A DNA stretch of 64,000 nucleotides, taken from Adineta ricciae (taxonomy: Eukaryota; Rotifera; Eurotatoria; Adinetida; Adinetidae). Shown in pieces: positions 9,171 through 20,028 of the stretch. The stretch is taken from positions 108,592-172,591 of the forward strand of contig CAJNOJ010000132.1 of NCBI GenBank assembly GCA_905250025.1, in the 5' to 3' direction. Within the stretch, counting starts at the first letter, position 1, and each line of letters opens with the position of its first letter. A program made the position numbers and the translations under genes. Below the pieces are notes generated by a model. The model saw nothing but the letters and a program-made list of their open reading frames with translations, was not told the DNA's origin and made no database searches.

Positions 9171-11198
9171 CTCCACCTCCTCTCAACGCTCCGTGTACCC
9201 ATGTAACTCTGAGTCAGTATAAACGCAAATGAGTCGTTTCACTCCACATGTTATTATCAAAAAGCTCCTATCATAGAAGTACTTTGTGCGTGGTATATTT
9301 CGTCTTTAGTTCGTGAATAAATGCATATTTCATCTGAGAGAGGTTTTGTCTTTATATTCAACGGTGTCGAAATTTCTGTAGAAATGCGTTTGTTAACAAG
9401 AAAACTATCGCTTTTTGTTATAGTAATAATGATAGTGCGAATGAACTGGGGATGAATGCATTCAGTTATCTCATAGCCGTGTTTCTATGTTTACGAAAGA
9501 GAGTTTCATGATGAGAGGACTGAACCGCTTTCCTATGAATTCAAGTCAAAAGCTTCTCACGGCTGCAAATTTACGAGATTTTCTTGCATTACTGAGATAA
9601 CTCAGCTCTGAAGCTGGGGAACTATTGCAAATATCGAATAACGAACGAACCAACCAGATGGTTGATTCCGGTTATAAACAATGAAGGAAAATGGTTTCAC
9701 TAGCGTTTTGTAATACATACTCGGCGAAGTCGTCGTTTTCACGGTAGTTAGTAATTAGTACTAGCATGTATATAAGTCTATCCTGAGATATTAAGTACAC
9801 AAGGTTAAATATGCTGATTTTTACCGCCATTTCTTGGTGAAAGGCCTGCATGGCTAGTTAGGTCTTGGTCATTTGAAGTTTGACGATTATTGATAGTTCT
9901 TATAAAGCGTGGCTAAGCTTTGAATATAATAATCATTCGTCTGTTTGACGCGTATTTTTCCGTAATTTTTTGAAATCTTATGATTACAGACAGTTCTCAA
10001 TTTTTGAGTCATGCGAGATTAAATTTCGTATTACAGTCCAACGATTCCTCTAAGATAGACGTGGGTAGCTTCAAATGAAAGACAACCAGTCATGCATCAA
10101 ACCGGTAAAGATAATGAGGGTGTCGTCCTACTGTTCCTTGAGAACAAATGGAAAGTCTATTTTTAAAACCTCATTGTCAGACAAAATGTCACGCGAGATT
10201 GTTATGCATACAAACATATCATGCACAAGATTAAAATAAATAATTTGAACATCAGACAATGCCGTATGAAATGAGATTTCAATACTCATATGGAGCGACT
10301 AGGGTTTGAATTGAACAAATGCGAAGAGTAGCAAGAAGCTATTATAATCAAATGGGATGCTTTGAAATTTCCCGTGTATTTTCAACTTATGAGTGTATCT
10401 ACGCAAGAATCAAATCTAATGCAATATGAACCACATTCTCAGACTCATTTTTTCTAGATAAATTATGGTTGCACCTAAAACACAGATTAGGTATTTATTC
10501 TTCCATAAACATATGGGAAAAACTTGAGTCGGATAAAGCCCTATACTTCCTGAAAAACTCTTGTATCTCGGTTATTTTAACAGTAACTGTCGGACAAGTT
10601 TGTGCGTATTCTCTTTTTACATACCACGCAATATTCGCTGCACTGAAATTCGGAAACTTTTTTTTCATCAATTTTTTAGTCCAACGGTACAATAAACTTG
10701 CAATTCGCTCATACACTATAAGACGAGCATGCGTTCAAAGATCGAATGGTACAAAGAGTTTCTATCTGATCTGATATAAAACATTAAGATTTTAGCTGGC
10801 GAAAAGGACGTTGTTGATCAACACCAGCATGAAAATCTAACTTGAGTTTTCTGCATCAGAAATATTTGTATGTTAAATCGTGTATGTTGAGACATTTGAT
10901 GAATTTTGTTTTATTCAATTCATTACAGACAGAAAAGCTTTAGTGAGATGAATTAAAAAAACCTTATTCAATGTGCATCTATATTTATCTTTTCGACATG
11001 GTGCAAAAAAAAGAGAACACACTGTTTCTTAAAATGAATTCTGCTCAAATAAAGTGCGTTTCTGCTCTCATTTATAATACGATTATTATGGAAATCACAA
11101 GACACGAGGATTATTTTGCACATGACTTCATGTAATCGTCTTAGAGTTCAGTATATATAATACAGCTGCTCTAAAGCATTTATCATCAGCGATCACGA
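9171..11198. other. Intergenic, 2 kb, no gene seen
   Basis: No frame here survives comparison with 23183-25222; the 101-aa frame at 10469-10774 is broken there by indels. It holds the presumed 3' end of receptor 1 and the promoter of receptor 2. A 62-bp segment between two TGCAAAT repeats (9564 and 9626) is absent from the other copy. Confidence 0.5.
11152..11160 (+). promoter_or_regulatory. TATA box of the second receptor gene
   Basis: TATATATAA, 39-47 bp before the ATG at 11199. The other copy has a shortened TATATAATA around 25179, also close to the start. Confidence 0.5.
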
Positions 11199-12478
11199 AT
11201 GCTACATATGGCGACTATTCAGAACAGTTCTAGTTATTCTATCACATCGTCCTCAATGACAGCTGTGAATACCCCTTTCCTTGTATTCTTATACCGTTAT
11301 GGATTGGGTCTAATAATTCTTTTGGGTTTCTTTGGCAATCTCGCTAGCACCATGCCATTTTCACTAGCAGCAGTACGTGCTACCTCAACTGGTTGTTTGT
11401 TCTTAGTTTTGGCAGTATTAGATACTGTGTTTCTGTTGGCATCGACTTTCGACTTTGTGGAAGTTGGATTGGTTCAAGGACCCATATTCCTCAATGCTTA
11501 TGATGTTGTATGTCGACTTCGTTCGTTTCTCAAAGGCTTTGCTTCATTCTGTGCAGCATGGATCTTGTTGATCATCGCCATAGACCGTTGGATACGAGTA
11601 CGGTACTCACTTATGGCGAATAAATGGTGCACCCATCGAAATATAGCTCTAGCCATTTTGTCTTCTGTGACCATCGCTACTGCACTGCATAGTCATATGC
11701 TAAGTCCTCAATTGTTTGGTAGATTCATGCCTGGTGTTGCAACATCTGCATGCGGATCCGTAAGTCCTATTGGTTCATACGCGAATTTTTACACTTTTCA
11801 GTGGCCATTTATTCAAGTGAGACAAGAAAGCAAAAATTTGAAAGTGATAATTCTGTTCTCTACATTTTAGGTAATCTTTGGCTGTCTAATACCTCTTTCT
11901 ATTATGCTTTTGGGTAGTTTCGATATTTATCAAAACCTGCAGAAGAATAAATCTCGTATCCAGCCGAAGTTTGCACGTCAAGAACGTTTGAACCGACAAA
12001 TGTTAATCATGATGGCAGTAAATGTTCTAACCTTCTTTGCTACCACACCACCAGTCAATGTTCGTCGAATTATTAGTGCATATCAAATGTCGTTTGCAAG
12101 TGAAAGTAATCTTCAGAGGATTGTGAATGAAACGGGTGGTCTTACGGTGTTATTAACAATGAATCATGCAGTAAGTTGCGTTGAAAGGATACCTAGAATC
12201 AGTTGATCTGATTACCAACAACTTTATACATGATATGAGTTGGATTGAGAAAACAGAACTTTGCTCTTTTGTATTTTATTAAATAGGTCAACTTCTATAT
12301 TCATTATCTGACGTCAAAATCATTTCGTAATGAGTTTCTTCACTGTCTCAGAGTACTTCTTCGACTTCCTCAACACCTAGCGAACAACAACGTGATCGAA
12401 ATCCAGATTACTCAAGTGAGATCAAAACTCTGTACCATTTCCCTCACAGGAATGCGTCGTAATCAACTTCAGACATGA
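11199..12478 (+). CDS. Class A (rhodopsin-like) G-protein-coupled receptor, 369 aa
   Basis: Exons 11199-11816, 11871-12170 and 12287-12478; introns of 54 nt (GTGAGA...TTTTAG) and 116 nt (GTAAGT...AAATAG). All junctions are phase 0 and conserved in the second copy. Seven hydrophobic helices are seen. Helix 1 has FGNLAS. Helix 3 ends in IDRWIRVRYS, an intact DRY-type motif. A conserved Cys precedes helix 3 (DVVCRLR). Loop 2 carries CGSV. Helix 6 is rich in Thr and Pro (TFFATTPPVNVRR), and helix 7 is completed by exon 3 (MNHAVNFYIHYLTS, in place of NPxxY). Exon 3 continues as a cytosolic tail. It is clearly a different subfamily from the receptor at 8145. Ligand unknown. Confidence 0.8.
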
Positions 12479-13179
12479 GTTGGACATTAGTAGAGAAAGC
12501 CTTTTCTTATAAATGTTGTGTATTGTACGAAATAAAAGGAATCTATCGCAGAGAAGTCATCGCACTAGAGCGCATAGTTTGGTTGGAAACAGTGCTCTGT
12601 CCGAGAGATGAAGTCATAAGTTTAACTAAGAAAGACGGCGAGTTTCCAATCGAACAAAAGCCTTTTTCTTAATATTAAAAAATGAGAGTTAAGAAAATGT
12701 ATGAGACAACTACGATGCACAATGACATTCAAAATTTGAGCAAGATGCTTTTTGTTTGCATATTCTTACACTGTTTGATGGAGATCGTTGGCGTCTACAA
12801 AACTGCAGATAACAAAACAACTCAAATCATACTTGTAAAATCTTGAACTTAGGTCCAAAGAGCGTGGCTTTTATATTAAAAAAAAAGGTAATTGTTTTTC
12901 TAAAAAAAACGCTTTCTTGTTTTTAATTATTTTTATCTCCGCTGACGTTTCCAAATCAGCGCGATTGGGTCAGCATGTTTAAAGCTCATCCGATTAGAAT
13001 GTTCATAAATACTCATTGTAAAAATATCAATTAAAAGTATTTTAGTCTAGTCGAAATATAAGTTTTCTGTACAAAGACTATAGCAGAACGCAAAAATAAC
13101 GAGTTCATTTCGAGCAGATCGATTCATTCTACTTCCAAATGTAACTTGATAGATTTTATAAATCGTAGTGAGTCTATTT
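12479..13179. other. Intergenic, no reliable gene
   Basis: Contains a short frame overlapping the receptor stop (12475-12672) and a signal-like ATG frame near 12700 whose reading frame is not kept in the other copy. Both are considered 3' untranslated or non-coding. Confidence 0.45.
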
Positions 13180-13229
13180 TCATGTACTCAATATTTCATT
13201 GTTGACGTCAAACATTTCATCTTCAAATT
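13180..13229 (-). pseudogene. 3' end of alpha-tubulin-like gene, cut off
   Basis: Encodes only the last 15 or so residues and the TGA stop, matching 27219-27267. At 13224 the sequence leaves the gene and continues as the reverse complement of DNA lying upstream of the full gene, then runs into the N gap. It is either an allele with an inversion or a chimeric contig end. Confidence 0.7.
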
Positions 13230-13244
13230 TGTATATCGACTTCG
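13224..13244. repeat. 21-bp inverted match to 28864-28884
   Basis: These last 21 bases before the gap are the exact reverse complement of 28864-28884, about 390 bp upstream of the full tubulin-like gene. The switch point lies in a shared CAAATT (6-bp microhomology). It marks an inversion breakpoint or a fold-back artefact. Confidence 0.75.
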
Positions 13245-13313
13245 NNNNNNNNNNNNNNNNNNNNNNNNNNNNNNNNNNNNNNNNNNNNNNNNNNNNNNNN
13301 NNNNNNNNNNNNN
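13245..13313. other. Assembly gap, 69 N
   Basis: First of five joins in the window. The sequence to its right soon repeats the window from position 1. Confidence 0.99.
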
Positions 13314-13745
13314 ACAGGAATTTGGACAACTACTGGCAGTATGAATCATGCGCGATATTCTCACACAGCATCTCTTTTGACCAATGGAAAAGTCTTAGTA
13401 GCCGGTGGTCTTAATTCCAATGGAGCTTTGGACAGTGCTGAACTATATGATCCTTCAACGGAAATTTGGACGACGACGGCAAATATGAATTACACACGAT
13501 GGTATGCTACAGCATCAGTATTAGCAAACGGAAATGTAATGATAACTGGAGGAGCCAATGATCACGTATTAAACACTGTGGAACTATATGATCCTTCAGT
13601 GCAGACTTGGACGACTGTTCACAACATGAACGGTGCACGACATTTGCACACAGCGTCCGTGCTAAAAAACGATATGGTGATAGTGATTGGTGGACGAAAT
13701 TCTGATATAACTTTGAATACTGCTGAGTTTTATTCATTAGTTTAA
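13314..13745 (+). CDS. Kelch-repeat protein, C-terminal part, cut by gap
   Basis: Open from the gap edge to a TAA, 143 codons. It contains three kelch motifs (NGKVLVAGG, NGNVMITGG and a weaker NDMVIVIGG), each with the ELYDPS and W of a blade. The motifs resemble those of the gene at 4729-6015, but the orientation is opposite and the sequence is clearly different, so this is a paralogue and not an allele. The 5' end lies in the gap. Confidence 0.75.
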   Translation, partial: TGIWTTTGSMNHARYSHTASLLTNGKVLVAGGLNSNGALDSAELYDPSTEIWTTTANMNYTRWYATASVLANGNVMITGGANDHVLNTVELYDPSVQTWTTVHNMNGARHLHTASVLKNDMVIVIGGRNSDITLNTAEFYSLV

Positions 13746-14183
13746 ACCAGTATTATGAATGACCCTTTGAAGAAAGTGGGCGCAAAATTAGCCGTGCATA
13801 TTAGTGTGTTTTAGTCCTCGAGTTTTTCATTGTATAACTACCACATCAACATCCATAGATTCTTCTTTCTTTTTAGTTATCTACACTTGTCACAATCGCC
13901 TCACTATTCTTGTCGCGTGGGCTATGAAAATAAATACTGATATACCGACTTCTTGTTAATACGGACGAATCCGGAGGGAACGTTTCGTTTTTGTTCGCCA
14001 GCAGAGTTTGAGAATGAAAGAATGAGAATATTATATAGTGACGAAAAATCCGAAGTTGGTAGTGACAATTCTTCGTAGTTGTATGAGAAGCAAACTGGTA
14101 AACATAAATCATCACTGTTGAGTTTTATCTCAGTGTAAGTGTAAGAAGTCTTTCTAATATATTACCTTAATAACTCAAATGAA
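13746..14183. other. Intergenic between convergent genes
   Basis: Between the kelch fragment and the Cys-rich gene. An 80-aa minus-strand frame (13873-14115) exists in both copies but lacks protein-like features and is not called. Block A copy 2 begins at 13806. Confidence 0.45.
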
Positions 14184-14558
14184 TCACAAATTACCAACAA
14201 AAAAATGTCTCACAAATAAAGTTGAAAAGAAAAGAAAAAATAGTTTTGTTCCTTGTAATGCGTTGCCATCACATTTACCTTCATTAATATGATATGCCTT
14301 TGATGTATCGCATGACAAATACTGTTTTGAGCAACGTATTTCACAATCAATGTCAGTACAAAAAGTATTATTTTCATAGTAAATAATTCCTATGAGTTTC
14401 GGTGTGCATGTTGTATATCGAGGATCATAACAACACTTGCAAAGACATTTTCTCGATTTTGCTGTAAGCTGCTGCGTTTTCAACGCTGCATTTCGTTCAC
14501 AATCAATTTGCGTTATCCAAAGGAAACAGATCAATAGAATAGCTGTTGAAACCTTCAT
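14184..14558 (-). CDS. Small secreted cysteine-rich protein, second copy, 124 aa
   Basis: Allele-like copy of 377-751 with the same length, signal peptide and cysteine layout. Differences are single substitutions (for example CLCKCCYD here against CLCNCCYD there, and loss of one Cys near the C-terminus). The frame is intact, with the TATA box at 14610-14618 and the CRE-like palindrome at 14679-14690 upstream. Confidence 0.6.
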   Translation of the reverse strand: MKVSTAILLICFLWITQIDCERNAALKTQQLTAKSRKCLCKCCYDPRYTTCTPKLIGIIYYENNTFCTDIDCEIRCSKQYLSCDTSKAYHINEGKCDGNALQGTKLFFLFFSTLFVRHFFVGNL

Positions 14559-14609
14559 TTAGATTTTCGTTCGTTGTGTACTTGCAGATAGATTTGGTGC
14601 GAACCTTAG

Positions 14610-14618
14610 TATTTATAG
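14610..14618 (-). promoter_or_regulatory. TATA box of the secreted Cys-rich gene, second copy
   Basis: CTATAAATA on the minus strand, 52-60 bp before the ATG at 14558. Confidence 0.55.
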
Positions 14619-14678
14619 AGGGTAGGAGTTTCGTTTTATCATTATTCTTATCAAAACAATCTTACTGTAGTCTTTGTC

Positions 14679-14690
14679 ATTGACGTCAAT
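14679..14690. promoter_or_regulatory. CRE-like palindrome, second copy
   Basis: ATTGACGTCAAT, unchanged from 872-883 although nearby bases differ. Confidence 0.35.
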
Positions 14691-15064
14691 CGTGGGCGGT
14701 AAAGATTATGTTTATACTGCTTTAGTTCGATCGATCATTGGCGTGTCTATTCCATTTTCGAAATGAAAAAAGAAGATTTCCAACGTAAAATTTGTTTTTT
14801 ACTGCCGGTCGTAAGTTATATACTTAAAGGTATGGAATTCTTTTTTTTTTCTTAACCATGCACTTAGAAGTACTGCATACATCTATTGAAATGACGTCAA
14901 ATAGTGAAATAATTACAGCAGCATTTTGTCTGACTCATTGTTGGAAAAATAAGAGTATTTTAGAGAAATTGAATTTTGTTGGTACTTCCCGCAATGTTCA
15001 TGGCACTATTTATACTCCGATATTCAGATCGGATTTTAATAGACATTTCCAAAAGGTGAATAAC

Positions 15065-15772
15065 ATGGCACTAGAAGTACATCAACAAGAACAAATTCAA
15101 GTGAGTACGATAGGCGACACAGGAGTCGTGGCGGTGGCACAGCGAAGCACCATCGAAATGGGTATGCCTCGAAATACCTCGAAATTGGCATTTATTCGAA
15201 ATACGTATCCAGCTCATTACAACCATGTTGTACGTAATATGAATTCGATCAATTATCAGACAAATACAAAGGCGAAGCATTCGATGCGCGGCGGACATTT
15301 TCTGCTCTATCGTTATATCATATCTCTTGCCATTATATTATGTTTAGTCTTCGGTGTGATCAGCATTTATGTCAAAGGATGTGCATCAGTTCCGTTCATT
15401 CTTACTGTGGTTTACATCGCCATTAGTATTTATAATATCGTTATTTATATAAAAAACCGACCACTTCTCAATCCTCTTTTGGCGATACAAGTACCAAGAG
15501 ACATTCTACCTGAATTCATGAATGAGTTTTATACTGTGCCTATTAATGCTACTGTTCTCACTGGAGCAATTGCGGCTTTCGTAAATCCAGCTGTGATCGC
15601 AGCAGCCGTTAGGAAAGATAATGTTCAACTGTGTGAAATACAAATCATGTTATACGATGATCTTTACCTACGTCATTGTCGATTTCCGTGGGAAATTACC
15701 GTTCATTTGCTGATATTCATTGTCTTATTCTTCTTGGCAATTGGCTTTGTCAGTGCTAAAGCGTCGTCTTGA
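15065..15772 (+). CDS. Multi-pass membrane protein, second copy, 235 aa
   Basis: Allele-like copy of 1259-1966. The open frame extends upstream to 14858 here, but that extension is frameshifted in the other copy, so the ATG at 15065 is used. The hydrophobic segments and the Ala-rich stretch are conserved. Substitutions fall mainly in the N-terminal polar part. Confidence 0.6.
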   Translation: MALEVHQQEQIQVSTIGDTGVVAVAQRSTIEMGMPRNTSKLAFIRNTYPAHYNHVVRNMNSINYQTNTKAKHSMRGGHFLLYRYIISLAIILCLVFGVISIYVKGCASVPFILTVVYIAISIYNIVIYIKNRPLLNPLLAIQVPRDILPEFMNEFYTVPINATVLTGAIAAFVNPAVIAAAVRKDNVQLCEIQIMLYDDLYLRHCRFPWEITVHLLIFIVLFFLAIGFVSAKASS

Positions 15773-16661
15773 ACCACATATAAATACAAATTTTATTACT
15801 CGAAGAACTATTCTGAACGCTCTTCACTAAATATCTCAGCTAATTAAGCGTGAATGCGCAAAACAATGCATACCATGTATTTCACAATACGCTGGTGTCG
15901 AGCGAGATAGAATGACTCACGTTTACAAGTGTAGATTTTTCAATTTTTTCATTCCATTGTTGTTTGCTTTTGTCGCATTTCTCGTTTTTTTCTTTTCATT
16001 CTTTCCTGCTTATATAAATTGCGCGTATTTCGACCGTAAAACAGTCATTTGTTCACTTTGTTTTTCATTATTTAACAACTATCAGGTTTTGGAATACAAC
16101 AAGAGGAAGACTTTATTCACGTATCGATTATGTATTCTTATCCGTAAGTTATTGTTAAGTTGGCAATCTGCTATCGATTAGTGGGCTCATTCGTGCCAGA
16201 TATAGATTGAATAGATGAATATTTTATCTTCAATCAGAATCATAGTTGTATAATCATTATATTATTAATAGTGGACTAAACATTAGTTTTGCAAAATTGT
16301 TTGAATATATGATGAAGTATTCCTAGATTTTTCAGTATATTGACATATTGTAGAAAAATTTCTGTTATTAATCGAGTGTTTTAAATTGTCCATATTCAAT
16401 ACAGTCTCTAGATATATAAAAACTTATTTACTAGTTTGGCAGCTATCAGCCTTATACGCACATGCATACCACTATGCTACATTCCCCATGGATTTGTACC
16501 AATGCACATCGATCTCTTTTTTTGTCTTATTTTAGTAAACAAGGTTTCACCATCTTTTACCGCCGGTTTCAAAACAGCATAGTACCAGTAGAAAGCCGCT
16601 TGCACAAATTTGCTTGACACGAATCAAAAGGTTATTTGTACGTCACTAGCATCATAGACAC
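15773..16661. other. Intergenic, no gene seen
   Basis: Counterpart of 1967-2857 with indels. The hydrophobic frame at 15912-16181 is in a different frame from that at 2106-2411. Confidence 0.5.
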
Positions 16662-17198
16662 ATGTCTGACGATAAAGAACTGATGCCACGTGTAGAAGAA
16701 ATTCAAACTCTAGCTGAAACCAATGAAGATATGATGAAGCAAATCGATAATATGGGATCAAGAGTAGTTAACCTTACGACCTACGTCATAAGGTGCAGGG
16801 GCTGTATATTTACGGTTGAAGAAGTTAAGGAAGCTCAATACGCAAATCAGATTATCAGCAACTGACGTGAAAATATCCAGCTAACTGAAATTGAAGATAT
16901 ATTCAATGACAACATTTCTTATACTTGTTACTCGTACGGGGAACTAAAAGCAGTCAATTCGGCTATGGCTCGAGTCGTTAAAAAATATAAATTGTTTGGA
17001 AGTAGTAGAACAGCTCTGGGCGAAATTTACAAATTCGCGAAGAACTTTCGTGTAATAAAAGCAGTATTAGAGAGAATAACTGCATTACTTAACGATGGTG
17101 GCGGTGGTCGTTTGGATAAGATACGAGAACGGTTAGACAATCTTAACAATCAAATCAAAGCACTTCGTACTACATATACAAATATTAAATTTTCTTAG
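16662..17198 (+). pseudogene. Coiled-coil protein, second copy, with premature TGA
   Basis: Allele-like copy of 2858-3394 with identical length. Codon 68 at 16863-16865 is TGA where the other copy has TGG (Trp), so the product would end after 67 residues, keeping only the first helix. The rest of the frame stays open to the normal stop, so the lesion is recent, or it is an error. No intron that would remove it is apparent. Confidence 0.65.
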
Positions 17199-17489
17199 AA
17201 TGGAGTATCCCACTCTAACGAGTGTCGCAAGCGAATATACAATTTTTATTTGAATCAGCCATTTTTATACAAGAAAATCATGAAATAAATAATTTCTCTT
17301 CCTTTGGGTTACCTTATCATATGAAATATCGATTGCACGTTTCTTCCTCATTTTGTTTTTACCTACCTCATTACATCCCTGATTTATTATTTTTTCACCA
17401 ATCTCTGCGTAAGAATCAATCAAACGAATAGTCACGTCTTCGATCACTATTTAAATATCAAACAGCAATTGCTTATTTTCATTTCTAAC

Positions 17490-17914
17490 ATGTCTTTCAA
17501 GTAGGTTGTTTTCGATAATACTTTCCATTTGGAATGAATCCAATTTTCTTTTATAGTTCATATTACGGTTGGAATTCGTATCAGTATGCTATTGATCAAT
17601 CTAAACGCCCAAGAGCAGTAACGATAAATGAGCAAAATCCTGAAATCGTCTTGAAAAAGATAGATCAATGGTTGTCTCAACACTATCCTGGTTTTCAACT
17701 CAATCACGTCGAAATAGTCAAACCGGATCGTCGAGTATATGCTCGAGCTAATTTTCGTACAGCAGACCGGCAGGAAAAAACCGTTCTCTTCGATGTCACT
17801 GCTGCAGCACAGAGTTATATGAATACAATGATGCGAATGTTTTCTCCTGGAACAGTCGTTCGTCTATGGCCAGGGGCAGGCTCAAGAGCAACACGATATG
17901 AAGTTCTTATCTAA
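17490..17914 (+). CDS. Small conserved protein, second copy, 122 aa
   Basis: Allele-like copy of 3691-4115. Exons 17490-17500 and 17557-17914, intron 17501-17556 (56 nt, donor GTAGGT). Only a handful of amino-acid differences (for example YYGWN for YYNWN). Confidence 0.65.
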
Positions 17915-18280
17915 CGTCAGCCAACGATGAACTAGTTTTTCTTCTTCGAATCAAAATAAAATGAATACGCATGAGCGTGTGAAAAATTTTAAATCTCAAA
18001 AGATACTGTATATAAAAATTGTTCAGAACAGCTTTACCTGTTGTTTTCATGTTCAAATTCTACATCTGCGATATGGAATCAAAGATCAAAGGGCTTGAGA
18101 AAATCGGCTCTTCAATTTCCTCGATTTATTAGCTCGATATAATAACGAGGACTTTCAGTAATATCAAGAGAGAACTGTAATTGGAAAAGCATCTAAACAA
18201 GAGGTAATTATTGCTTGTCGGTTTGTCGTGCGTAGTATGTGTCACGAAGATAAACACCGATGAAGAAATAGACAAAGGAA

Positions 18281-18366
18281 TTCCTTCGAGTATATGACCT
18301 ATTTAAAACGTGTTTAACGCCATTATATAGGTCATAAAAGATAAATTAATCTGTAAACGGTAGACC
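18281..18366 (-). promoter_or_regulatory. Orphan kelch-promoter module, second copy
   Basis: Counterpart of 4401-4486. Here the inverted pair is a perfect 10-bp match, TATGACCTAT at 18293-18302 and ATAGGTCATA at 18327-18336, around a TATATAA box read on the minus strand. No downstream gene was found. Confidence 0.4.
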
Positions 18367-18608
18367 TTGCATAATTTTTTTCCACGTGCATATTATGTTT
18401 ATGTTCACTAAATATCATCTCGAGAATGTGGCTGAGATTGCATTTACAAATAGGCGATACCTAGTTTTTCCTTGTCAATTTATTTCATTAATGACTAAAA
18501 GGAGAACGAATCAATACAAAATAAGTAAAAATTTTTCTTCGAGTGTCTATTTGTTTCACGAAATCGATAGTATTCTTCTTATCTAATTGTCATGCTATTT
18601 ATAGGTAT

Positions 18609-19897
18609 TTAAGCATCCGTCGATAGACTATATATTTCCGGTGTGACTTGAGCCCCGTGATCCACATCATTACCACCAATAACAATCACGTTTCCATCGG
18701 CTAGCACCGTCGCTGTGTGACTTTGTCGTTTGTAATGCATACTGTTCGTACTTGTCCATTTTTCTGTCGCGGAGTCATAGAGCTCCGCATTATCTGAAGA
18801 GGCGCCAGTATCATCTTGTCCACCAGAAACTAAAACTTTTCCATTGTTCAATAAAGATGCAGCATGCCCAAATCGTCCTCGAACCATAGCACCAGTAATT
18901 GTCCATGTTTCAGTCGATGGATCAAACAGTTCGGTGGTGTTTAAAACATCATTATTATCATCTATTCCACCAACGGCTAACACTTTACCGTTCGTCAGTA
19001 ATATGAGAGTGTGAAGATATCGCTTGTATTTCATACTGGCCACAACTTTCCACGTGCCTGTCGATGAATCATATAGTTCTGCGTTGTCTATAGTATTAAG
19101 TGGAATGTCATATCCACCGGTTACTAAAACGTTGCCATTTTTCAGCGCAGCTGCCGCATGCCATTTGCGTCCATATTGCAAATTTGTAGTCTGTGTCCAA
19201 GATTCCATTTTTGGATCGTATATTTCAGCAGTGTTCGGTTGACTATCGGATCCACCAACAACTAGAACATTTCCATTTCGTAATAAGGTTGCTGTGTGAA
19301 AACACCGTTTAACATTCATCTGATTGGTAGGTATCCAGAATCCTGTTGATGCTTCATACAATTCACACTGACTCATGGGGTCTTTGACATTATTCAAAGG
19401 TGCTGATGAATCAGCATATCCTCCAGCAATTAAGACTTTGCCATTTTTCAAAGTAGTTGATGTATGAAACCATCGACAATCAGTCATGCCAAGTGTCTTC
19501 GTCCAATTTTTAGTTGTTGGATCGTATAGTTCCCCTGTGGAGCAAACATCATCACCTATTCCACCACTGACTAACACCTTTCCATCTGGTGATAAACTTG
19601 CAGCTTGATACATTCGTGGGTTACTTAATTGACCGGTCTCAGTCCATTCTAAAGGCAAACGAGGAAAAAACAGCTTGTCGATGCTCACCAACGACCAATC
19701 AGTGATCTCACTCGATTGTTTAACTGCTGTCTTTGATCTTAAACCAACAGGAGTTGCATTTGCGAGATTTGTCGATATAACAACGAGTAATGTCGACAAC
19801 ACCAGCAAAAAGAGAGTATCTAAAGATTATTCACAACGCACTATTATGAGAAATATCCAAGTAGGAGTTATTTACTGCGTGTTGGTTTACTGTGCAT
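18609..19897 (-). CDS. Secreted seven-kelch protein, second copy, 389 aa
   Basis: Allele-like copy of 4729-6015. Exons 19897-19876, 19819-19712 and 19648-18609; introns 19820-19875 (56 nt) and 19649-19711 (63 nt, donor GTGAGA). Intron 2 is a multiple of three, so here the frame can also be read straight through, adding 21 residues (SEITDWSLVSIDKLFFPRLPL region). The 64-nt intron of the other copy shows that splicing is required there. The signal peptide and seven kelch blades are intact. One extra Phe codon lies in the signal peptide. Confidence 0.8.
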
Positions 19898-19944
19898 CTT
19901 GTGTTTTACAAAGGTGAACTGAAATGAAGAAAGAAAAGGAACAA

Positions 19945-20028
19945 GTTCCTTTGCGTTTGACCTATTTGATACTTATTTAACGCGGTTATATGGGCCAAAA
20001 AAGGCATCAGTACTCTCTGCAGTAGACC
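19945..20028 (-). promoter_or_regulatory. Kelch promoter, second copy
   Basis: Counterpart of 6064-6147. TTGACC at 19957-19962 is kept, while the other arm has changed from GGTCAA to GGCCAA, so the inverted pair is lost here. Confidence 0.4.

Larger units (their letters stand above)
1..13223. repeat. Duplicated block A, copy 1 (allele-like)
   Basis: This stretch matches 13806-27258 in the same orientation over its whole length, coding and non-coding alike, with scattered substitutions and indels. Position 1 aligns with 13806. Similarity stops at 13223, just before the N run. It is best read as one of two alleles placed in tandem by assembly. Confidence 0.9.

Noticed and set aside
10469-10774. 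101-aa plus-strand frame
   Set aside because: Broken by several indels in the second copy (about 24500-24800); no protein features.
12475-12672. 65-aa frame overlapping the receptor stop, also at 26500-26682
   Set aside because: Open in both copies but shows no domain and starts inside the receptor's last codons. Taken as 3' untranslated sequence.
16863-16865. TGA as selenocysteine codon here or at 44614
   Set aside because: The other copy has Trp (TGG), not Cys, and there is no selenoprotein context.
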